64,000 nucleotides of DNA. It comes from Papilionanthe hookeriana x Papilionanthe teres. Lineage: Eukaryota; Streptophyta; Magnoliopsida; Asparagales; Orchidaceae. Both the position numbers and the translations under genes were made by a program. Shown piece by piece: positions 1 to 10,600 of this stretch. Numbering within the stretch: position 1 is the stretch's first letter; each line of letters starts with the position of its first letter. The DNA lies in contig CM040428.1 in NCBI GenBank assembly GCA_022702705.1, forward strand, positions 90,226,933 through 90,290,932. The letters run 5' to 3'. The notes below the pieces were generated by a model that ran no database searches, was not told the DNA's origin, and saw only the letters and a list, made by a program, of their open reading frames with translations.

Positions 1-2005
1 TAATTCAAAAAATCGACTATTTCGACCAAAATCACTTTTTCGTCAAATGTCGACTTATTGAAGCCAATGGGTCAAGTTATCGAGTCAAGGATCGATCATT
101 TTGACTACTGACTTTTTGGCAAAATGTTTACCTATTTGGTCGATGGGTTAGTCATCAGGTCAAGGATTATGTCGCATTTCGACCAAAGTCGACTTTCCTG
201 GTCGAGATCGCTTACTGGTGAATAAGTGGTCATTTGGTCAAAAATTGACTATTTTTACTAAAATTCAATTTTTTGTCAAAAGTTAACCCATTTAGTCAAC
301 GGGGTCGTCATTGTGTCAGAAATTGACCATTTTCACCAAAGTTTACTTTTTGGTTAAAAGTTGACCTATTTGGTCAATCTGTTAGTTATCAGGTCAAGAA
401 TCGACCATTTTGACCAAAGATTGACTATTTGGTCGAAAGCTCGACCTATCAGGGTAAATGGTTAGTCATCGTGGTTAAACTCGACCATTTTTTCCAAAGT
501 TAACTTTCTGGTCAAAAAGTCGACCATCAAGGTACGACAAGTATTACATTAAACTGACTATTTTCACCAAAATTCGACGTTTTGGTCAAAAGTTGACCTG
601 TTGAATCAATGGGTTTTTCATTGGGTCAAGGATTGATCTTTTTGACCAAAATTGACTTTTGGTCTGAGATTGACTTATTGTGTCAATAATTGGTCAATAA
701 TTCAAAAATTGACTATTTTGACCGAAATTGATTTTTTCAAAAGTTAACCCATTGGGTCAACGGGGTGGTCTTTGGGTTAAAAATTGACCATTTTGACCAA
801 AGTTGACTTTTTGGTAAAAAGTTAACCTATTTGGTCAATGAGTTGGAAATTGGGTCAAGAATTGACCATTTTAACCGAAAATGACTTTTTTTTGTCAAAA
901 GTTGATATATTGGGTGAATGGGTTGGTCATTGGGTAAAAAATTAACCTTTCTGACCAAAATTGACTTTTGGTCAAAAGTTGACCTATTAGGTCAATGGGT
1001 GGTCATTAGGTCAAAATTTGACTATTTTGACCAAAATTGACTTTTTGGTCAAAAGTTAATCTATTGGGCCAAAAGTTAACCCATCAGGTGAACGAGGTAG
1101 TCATTGGGTCAGAATTTGACCATTTTGACCAAAGTTGACTTTTTGGTCAAAAGTTGACCTATTTGGTCAATGAGTTGGTAATTAGGTCAACAATTGACTA
1201 TTTTGACCAAAGATGACTTTTTTAGTCAAAAGTTGACCTGTGGGGTCAATGGGTTTATCATTTGGGTCAAAAATTGACCATTTTGACCAAAGTTGACTTT
1301 TTGGTTCAAAAGTTGACCTATTTGGTCAATTATTGGTCATTAGGTCAAACATTGATTATTTTGACCAAAATTGAGTTTTTGGTCAAAAGTCGACTCATTG
1401 GTCAATGGGTTTGTCCATCTAGGTCGAGCATCGACCATTTCGACTAAACTCGACTTTTTCGTCAGCTATTGACTTGTTGGGTCAATAATTAGTCATTAAT
1501 TTAAAAATTGACTATTTTGACCAAAATTGACTTTTTGGTCAAAAGTGGACCTATTTGGCCAATAGGTTGGTCATTACGTCAAGGATTGATCATTTTGATC
1601 AAAGTTAACTTTTTTGTCAAAAGTTGAGCTATTGGTTCAATGGGTTGGTCATTGGGTCAAGGATTAATCATTTTGACCAAAGTTGACTTTTTGATTAGTA
1701 GATTAGTATTACTTGGGTCAATAATCGTTATTAGGTCAAAAATTAATTATTTTGAACAAAATCGACTTTTAGATCAAAAGTTAACCTATTGTGATCAATG
1801 GGTGGTCATTAAGTCAAAAATTGACTATTTTGACCGAAATTGACTTTTTGGTCAAAGGTTGAACTATTGGGTCAATGGGTTTGTCATTTGGCTAAGGATT
1901 GACCATTTTGACCAAAGTTGACTTTTTGGTCAGAGATTGACTTATTGGGTCAAAAATTAGTTATTAGGTCAAAAATTAGTTATTAGGTCAAAAATTAGTT
2001 ATTCG
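1..2005 (+). repeat. Satellite segment, left flank of super-repeat copy 1
   Basis: Position 1 aligns with 25,702, and the two stretches stay collinear to about 2,005 / 27,391. Shared rare features include ACTGGTGAATAAGTGG (about 217 and 25,920) and CATTTAGTCAACGGGG followed by TCGTCATTGTGTCAG (about 290 and 25,990). The left copy carries extra monomers between about 960 and 1,320. The first ~620 bp are rich in TCGA where the 25.7-kb copy has TTGA or CAGA. No gene or other unique feature is present. The peptide that can be read across 1,262-1,447 is translated satellite. Confidence 0.8.
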
Positions 2006-2010
2006 GTCAA
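1942..2010 (+). repeat. 19-bp sub-monomer tandem repeat
   Basis: TTATTGGGTCAAAAATTAG at 1,942 is followed by two identical TTATTAGGTCAAAAATTAG units at 1,961 and 1,980 and a partial fourth (TTATTCGGTCAA) at 1,999. The matching place near 27,325 has the first two only, then a normal monomer. Nineteen bases is two box-to-box steps. Confidence 0.88.
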
Positions 2011-5000
2011 CATGGTGGTCATTGGGTCAGAAATTGACCATTTTGACCAAATATGACATTTTGGTCAAAAGTTTACTTATTTGTTCAATGAGATGGTGAT
2101 TGGGTCAAGAATTGACCATTTTGAACAAAAATGATTTTTTTGTCAAAAGTTGACCAATTGGGTAAATGAGTTGGTCGTTGGGTCAAAATTGACCATTTTG
2201 ACTGAAAGTTGACTTTTTGGTCAAAAGTTCACTTTATTGGATTAATGTGTTTGTCATCGGATCGAAGAATCGACCAAAATGACTGATTTCCGAAGTTGAA
2301 TTTTTGTCGAGATTGTCTTATCAGATCAATAATCGGTCATTAATTCAAAATCGACTATTTTGACTAAAATTGAATTTTTGGTCAGAAGTTGATCTATTTG
2401 GCCAATGGAGTTAGTGATTAGGCTGAGATCGATCATTTTGACCAAAGTCGACTTTTGGTCAAAAGTTGACCTAGTTGGTCGATGGGTCTGGTCATCGGGT
2501 CAAGGATCGACCATTTTGACAAAGTTAACTTTTTGCTCGTAGATTCGCTTACTCGGGTCAATAATTGGTCATTAGGTAAAAAATTGACTATTTTAACCAA
2601 AATTAACTTTTTTGTCAAAAGTTGGCCTATTGGGTTAATGGGTTGGTCATTGGGTCAAGAAATGACCATTTTGACCAAAGTTGTCTTTTTTGTCAAAAGC
2701 TGACCTATTTAGGTCTTGAGGCGGTCACTAGGTCAAAAATTGACAATTTTGACCAAAATTGACTTTTTGGTCAAAAGTTGACCTATTGTCTAAATGGATT
2801 GGTCATTGGGTCAAGGATTAACCATTTTGACAAAGATGACTTTTAGACAAAAGTTGACAAATCAGTCATTCATAAGTTGGTCATTGGATCAATGATCTGA
2901 CCATTCTCACCAAAGTTTACATTTAGGTCATTGTGTCAGAAATTGACCTTTTTTACCAAAGTTGACTTATTGGTCAAAAGTTAACATATTGGGTCAATGG
3001 GTTGGTCGTTAGGTCAGAAATTGACCATTGTAAACAAAGTTGACCAATTGTGTCAATGGATAGGTCATTATGTCAAAAATTGACTATTTTGACCAAATTG
3101 ACAATTTGGTCAAAAGTTAACATATTTGGTCAATGGGTCGGTCATTGTGGTAAAGGTTGACCATTTCGACCAAAGTTATCTTTTTAGAAGCGATCTATTG
3201 GGTCGATGGGGTAGTGATTTGGCAAAAAGCGATTATTTTGACAAAATCGACTTTTTGGTCAAAAGTTGCCTATTTGGTCAATGGGTTGGTCATTCGGTCA
3301 ATGATTGATTGTTTTGACCAAAGTTGACTTCATAGTCAGAGATTGACTTATTGGGTCAATAATTGGTCATTAGATCAAAAATTGATTAGTTTGACCAAAA
3401 TTGAATTTTTGCTCAAAAGTTGACCCGTTGGGTCAACGGGGTGGTCATTAAGTCAGAAATTGACCCATTTTGACCAAAGTTGACTTTTTGTTCAAAAATG
3501 AACTTATTTGGTCAACGAGTTGGTTATTGGGTTAAGAATTGAACATTTTGACCAAAAATGACTTTTTAGTCAAAACTTGACCTATTGGGTCAATGGGTTG
3601 GTTATTCAGTCAGAAATTGACCATTTAGACTCAAATTAACTTTTGGGTCAAATGTTGACCTATTGGGTCAATGGGTTGTTCATTGAGTAAAGGATTAGCC
3701 AGTTTGACCAAAGTTGACTTTTTTGTCAAAGATTGACTTATTGGGTCAATAATTGGTCATTAATTCAAAAATTGACTATTTTGACATAAATTGACATTTT
3801 GGTCAAAAATTGACCTATTAGGTCAATGCATTGGTCATTGGGTCGAGGAATGACCTTTTTCACCAAAGTTAACTTTTTTGGCAAAAGTTAACCTATTGGG
3901 TCAATATTTGGTTATTAAGTTAAAAATTAACTATTTTGACCAAAATTGGCTTTTTGGAAAAAAAACCGATCTTTTGGGTCAGTGAGTTGGTCATTAGGTC
4001 AAGGATTTACCATTTTGACTGAACTTTACTTTTTGGCCAAACTTTACTTTTTGTCAAAAGTTGACCTAATGGGTCAATTAAAGGTTATTATGTCTAAAAT
4101 TGACTATTTCGAACAAAATTCACTTTTTGGTTAAAAGTTAACTCTATTAAGTCTGGTCGTTAGATTCGATGTCAGCTAAAGTTTACTTTTTGGTCAAAAG
4201 TTAACCTATTAGGTCAATGGGTTAGTCATTGGATCAATGATTGACTATTTTGACCAAAGTTGACTTTTTGGTCAAAAATTGACTTCATAGGTTAATAATT
4301 GGTCAATAGGTAAAAAATTGACTATTTTCAGCAAAATTGAACTTTTGGTCAAAAGTTGACCCATTAGGTCAACGGGGTGGTCATTGGGTTAGAAAATGAC
4401 CATTTTGACCAAAGTTGACTTTTTCGGTCAAAAGTTGACCGATTGGGTCAATGGGATGGTCATTTGGTCAAAAATTGACTATTTTGACTAAAATTGACTT
4501 TTTTGGTCAAAATTTGATCTATTGGGTCAGTGGGTTGGTCATTGGGTGAAGGATTTACCATTTTGACCAAAGTTGACTTTTTTGTCAAAAGTTGACCTTT
4601 TGGGTCAAAAGGATTGTCATTGGGTCAGAAATTGACCATTTTGACCAAACTTGACTTATTGATCAAAAGTTGGCCTATTGGGTTAATGGGGTGGTCATTA
4701 GGTCAAAAATTGGCAATTTTAACCAAAATTAAATTTTTTGTCAAAAGTTGACCTATTGGGTCAATGGGTTGGTCATTTGGTCAAGGATTGACCATTTTAG
4801 CCAAAGTTGACTTTTGGGTCAAAACTTGAACTATTGGGTCAGTGGGTTGGTCATTAGGACAAAAATTGATAATTTTAACCAATTGGCTTTTTGGTCAAAA
4901 GTTGACCTATTGTGTCAATGGATGGACATTAGGTCAAAAACGACTTTTTGGTCAAAAGTTGACCTATTCGGTCAATGGGTTGGTCATTGGGTCAAGGATT

Positions 5001-7676
5001 GACCTTTTTGACCAAAGTTGGTTTTTGGCCAGTGATTGACTTATTGGGTCAATAATTGGTCATTAGGTCAAAAATTGATTATTTTGGCAAAAATTATATT
5101 TTTTTGTCAAAAGTTAACCCATCGGTTCAACGGGGTAGTCTTTAGGTCAGAAATTGACCATTTTGACCAAGTTGACTTTTTGGTCAAAAGTTGACCTATT
5201 TCGTCAATGAGTTGGTAATTTGGTCAAGAATTAACCATTATGACCGAAGATGACTTTTTGGTCAAAAGTTGTCTGATGGGTCAATGGGTTTGTCATTGGG
5301 TCAAAAATTGACCATATTGACCAAAGTTGACCTATTGGGTCAATGGGTTGATCATTGAGTCATGGATTGACTATTTTGACCAAAGTTGACTTTTTGTTCA
5401 AAAGTTGACCTATTGGGTTAATGGGTTGGTCATTTGGTCAAGGATTGACCATTTTGACCATGTTGACTTTTTGGTTAAAGATTGACTTATTAGGTCAATA
5501 ATTGGTCATTAGGTCAAAAATTGATTATTTTGACCTAAATTAAATTTTTGGTCAAAAGTTGATCCATTAAGTCAACGGGGTGGTCTTTGGGTCAGAAATT
5601 GATCATTTTGAACAAAGTTGGGTTTTTCGCCAAAAGTTGACCTATTTGGTCAATGAGTTGATAATTGGGTCAAGAATTGACTATTTTGACCGAAGATGAC
5701 TTTTAGGTCAAAATTTGATCTATTGGGTCAATGGGTTGGTCATTGGCTCAAAAATTGACCATTTTGACCAAAGTTGACTTTTTGGTCAAAGGTTGACCTA
5801 TTGGGTTAATGGGTGGTCATTCGGTCAAAAAATTGACCAATTTGACCAAAGTTGACTTTTTGGTCAAAATTTGACCTATTTCTTCAATGGGTGGTCATTA
5901 GATAAAAAATTGACTATTTTGGCCAAAATTGACATTTTGGTCAAAAGTTGACCTATTGGGTCAATGGGTTTGTCATTGGGTCGCAGATTTACCATTTTGT
6001 CCAAAGTTAACATTTTGGTCAGAGATTGACGTGTTGGGTCAATAATTGGTCATTAATTCAAAAGTTGACTATTTTGACTAAAATTAAATTTTTGGTCAAA
6101 AGTTAACCCTTTGGGTAAACGGGGAGGTCATTGGGTCATATATTGTCCATTTTGACCAATGTTTACTTTTTGGCCAAAAGTTGACCAATTTGTTCAATGA
6201 GTTCGTAATTGGGTCAAGAATTGACCATTTTGACCAAAGATGACTTTTTTGGTCAAAAGTTGATCTATTGGATAAATGGGTTGGTCATTGGGTCAAAAAT
6301 TGACCATTTTGACCAAAGTTAACTTTTTGGTCAAACATTGACCTATTGGGTCAATGGGTGGTCATTAGATCAAAAATTGACTATTTTGACCAAAACTTAT
6401 ATTTTGGCCAAAAGTTGACCTATTGGGTCAAGGATTGACCATTTTGAGCAAAGTCAACTTTTTGGTCAGAGATTAACTTATTGGGTCAATAATTGGTCAT
6501 TAATTCAAAAATTGACTATTTTGACCAAAATTAATTTTTGGTCAAAAGTTGACCTATTAGGCTAATGGGTTGGTCATTGGGTCAATGATAGATCATTTTG
6601 ACTAAAGTTAACTTTTCGGTCAAAAGTTGACCTATTTGATCAATGGGTTGGTCATTATGTCAAGGATTGACTTTTTGGTCAGAGATTAGTTTTCTGGGTC
6701 AATAATTGCTGATTAGGTAAAAATTGAATATTTTGACCAACCTATGACTTTTTGGTCAAAACTTTACCTATTGGGTCAAAGGGCTGGTCATTTGGTCACG
6801 GTTTGACCATTTTGACCGAAGTTGTCTTTTTGGTCAAAAGTTGACCTATTTATGTCAATGAGGCGGTCATTAGGTCAAAAATTGATAAATTCGACAAAAA
6901 TTAACTTTTAGGTCAAAAGTTGTCCTTTTGGGTCAATGAGTTGGTCATTGGGTCAAGGATCGACCATTTTTACCAAAGTTGACTTTTTGGTCAAAAGTTG
7001 ACCAATTGGGTCAATGGGTTGGTCATTAGGTCAACGATTTACCATTTTGACCAAAGTTAACTTTAGATCATTGTGTTAGAAATTGACCATTTTGACAAAA
7101 TTTGACTTTTTGGTCAAAAGTTGACCTTTTGGGTCAACGAGGTGGTCATTTGGTCAAAAATTGACAATTTTGGCCAAAATTGGCTTTTTGGTTAATAGTT
7201 GTCCTTTTGGATCAATGTGTTGGTCATTGGGTTAAGGATTGAAAATTTTGACCAAAGTTGACTTTTTGGTCAAAAGCTGACCTATTGGGTCAATGAGCTG
7301 GTCATTGGGTCAAGGATTAACCATTTTGACCAAAGTTGACTTTTTGGTCAAAAGTTAACATATTGGGTCAATAATTGGTCATTAAGTCAAAAATTTACTA
7401 TTTTAGCCAAAATTGTATTTTTGATCAAAAGTCGATATATTGGGTCAGTGGTTTGGTCATTAGGTTAAGGATTGACCATTTTGACCAAAGTTGACTCTTT
7501 AATTAAAAATTGACCTATTGGTTCAATGGGTTGGTCATTGGGTCACGGATCGACCATTTTGACCAAAGTTGACTTTTTGGTCAGAGATTGACTTATTGGG
7601 TCAAAAATTAGTTATTAGGTCAAAAAATAACTATTTTGACCAAAATTGAATTTTTGGTCAAAATTTAACCCATTCC
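2006..7676 (+). repeat. 5.8-kb super-repeat, copy 1
   Basis: Defined by a start marker (GTCAACATGGTGG at 2,006, the counterpart of GTCAACAGGGTGGTCA in the other copies), a middle marker (AACTTTAC duplicated 18 bp apart at 4,022) and an end marker (GTCGATATAT at 7,431). All three recur in copies 2, 3 and 4 in the same order. The copy lacks the eight-monomer block found in copies 3 and 4: at 5,521 the variant ending in GACCTAAATTAAA directly follows a single link. Near 6,065-6,220 it keeps two monomers where copy 4 has one. It is otherwise ordinary satellite, with short TCGA-bearing stretches near 2,230-2,545 and 3,130-3,250. Confidence 0.82.
4022..4053 (+). repeat. 18-bp duplication, diagnostic of super-repeat copies
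   Basis: AACTTTACTTTTTG occurs at 4,022 and 4,040. The same duplication recurs at 9,860/9,878, 15,679/15,696 and 29,562/29,580 and nowhere else that I saw, so it arose before the four super-repeat copies spread. It serves as a middle marker for counting them. Confidence 0.85.
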
Positions 7677-10600
7677 GTCAACAGGGTGGTCAGTGGGTCA
7701 GAAATTGACCATTTTGACTAAAGATGACATTCTGGTCAAAAGTTGACCTATTTGTTCAATGAGATGGTGATTGGGTCAAGAATTAACCATTTTGACCAAA
7801 AATGATTTTTTTGTCAAAAGTTGACCAATTGGGTAAAGGGTTGGTCATTGGGTCAAAAATTGACCATTTTGACCAAAGTTGACTTTTTGGTCAAAAGTTC
7901 AACCTATTGGATTAATGGTTCATCATTAGGTCGAGGATCGACCAAAATGACCATTTTCACCAAAGTCGAATTTTTGGTCATAGATTGACTTATTGGGTCA
8001 ATAATCTGGTCATTAATTCAAAAATCGACTATTTTGACTAAAATTGAATTTTTGGTCAAAAGTTAACCTTTTATGCCAATGGGTTAGCTGATTGGGTCAA
8101 AGATTGATCATTTCGACCAAAGTCGACTTTTTGGTCAAAAGTCGACTCTATTAGGTCAATGGGTCGGTCATCGGGTCAAGGATTGACCATTTTGACCAAA
8201 GTTAACTTTTTGGTCAGAGATTGGCTTACTGGGTCAGTAATTGGTCATTAGATAAAAAATTGACTATTTTAACCAAAATTAACTTTTTGGTCAAAAGTTG
8301 TCCTATTGTGTTAATGGGTTGGTCATTGGGTTAAGGAATGACCATTTTGACCAAAGTTATCTATTTTGTCAAAAGCTGGCCTTTTTAGGTAATTGAGGCG
8401 GTCACTAGGTCAAAAATTAATAATTTTGACCAAAATTGACTTTTTGGTCAAAAGTTGTCCTATTGTCTAAATGGATTGGTCATTGGGTCAAGGATTAACC
8501 ATTTTAGCTAAAGATGACTTTTTAGACAAAAGTTGACAAATTGGGTCAATAAGTTGGTCATCGGATCAAGGACTAACCATTCTCACCAAAGTTTACATTT
8601 AGGACATTGTGTCGAAATCGACCTTTTCGACCAAAGTCGACTTATTACTCAAAAAGTTAACATATTGGGTCAATGGGTTGGTCGTTAGGTCAGAAATTGA
8701 CCATTGTAAACAAAGTCGACCTATTGTGTCAATGGGGAGGTCATTAGGTCAAAAATCGATCTATTTTAACCAAATCGACAATTTGGTTAAAAGTTAACAT
8801 ATTTGGTCAATGGGTTGGTCATTGGCTAAAGGATTGACCATTTTGACCAAAGTTGACTTTCTTTTAGAAGTTGACCTATTGGGTTAATTGGGTAGTGATT
8901 TGGTAAAAAACTGATTACTTTGACAAAAATTAACTTTTTGGTCAAAAGTTGACCTATTGGGTCAATGGGTTGATCATTCGGTCAATGATTGATTGGTTTG
9001 ACCAAAGTCGATTTTATAGTCAGAGATCGACTTATTGGGTCAATAATGGTCATTAGATAAAAAATTGATTATTTTGACCAAAATTGAATTTTTAGCACAA
9101 AAGTCGACCTATCAGATCAATCGAGTGGTCATTAAGTCAGAAATCGACCCATTTTGACCAAAGTCGACTTTTTGTTCAAAAATGAACTTATTCGGGTCAA
9201 CGAGTCAAGTTATCGGGTTAAGAATCGAACGTTTCGACCAAAAATGACTTTTTAGTCAAAACTCGACCTATTGGGTCAATTGGTTGGTTATTCAATCGAA
9301 ATCGAGCATTTAGACTCAAATTAACTTTTCGGGTTAAAAATCGACCTATCAGGTCAATAGGTGGTCATCAGGTTAAAATCGACTATTTTGACCAAAATCG
9401 ACTTTTTGGTCAAAAGTCGACCTATTGGGTTAACGGGTTTTTCATTGGGTCAAGGATCGACCATTTTGACCAAAGTCATACTTTTGCTTAAAAGTCGATT
9501 TATTAGGTTAATGGGTTTTCATTGGGTAAAGGATTAACCATTTTGACCGAAGTTGACCTTTTTGTCAAAGATTGACTTTTTGGGTCAATAATTGGTCTTT
9601 AATTTAAAAATTGACTATTTTGACATAAATTGACATTTTGGTCAAAAATTGACCTATTAGGTCAATGCATTGGTCATTGGGTCGAGGAATGACCTTTTTC
9701 TCCAAAGTTAACTTTTTTGGCAAAAGTTAACCTATTGGGTCAATAATTGGTTATTAAGTCAAAAATTGACTATTTTGACCAAAATTGGCTTTTTGGTAAA
9801 AAGTCGATCTTTTGGGTCAGTGAGTTGGTCATTAGGTCAAGGATTTACCATTTTGACTGAACTTTACTTTTTGGCCAAACTTTACTTTTTGTTAAAAGTT
9901 GACCTAATGGGTCAATCGAAGGTCATTAGGTCAAAAATTGACTATTTCGAACAAAATTCACTTTTTGGTTAAAATTTAACCTATTAGGCTGGTCATTGGG
10001 TCAATGTCAGGCCAAAGTTGACTTTTTGGTCAAAAGTTAACCTATTAGGTCAATGGGTCTGGTCATCGGGTCAATGATCAATTATTTTGACCAAAGTCGA
10101 CTTTCGAGTCAATAATCGGTCAATAGGTAAAAAATCGACTATTTTCAGCAAAAATTGAATTTTTGGTCAAAAAGTCGACCCATTAGGTCAACGGCATTCA
10201 TCGGGCTAGTAACGACCATTTTGACTAAAGTTGACTTTTTCGGGTCAAAAGTCGACCGATCGGGTCAATGGGATGGTCATTTGGTCGAAATTGACTATTT
10301 TGACTAAAATCGACTTTTGGTCAAAATTTGATCTATCGGCCGTCGGGTTCATTATCAGGGCGAAGGATTTACCATTTTGACCAAAGTCGACTTTTTGGTC
10401 AAAAGTCGATCTTTGGGTCAAAAGGATTGTCATTGGGTCGTAAATCGACCATTTTGACCAAACTCGACTTATTGGTCAAAAGTTGGCCTATCGGGTTAAT
10501 GGGGTGGTCATTAGGTCAAAAATCGGCAATTTTAACCAAAATTAAATTTTGTCAAAAGTCGACCTATCGGAGTCAATGGGTCAGTCTATTTGGTTCAAGG

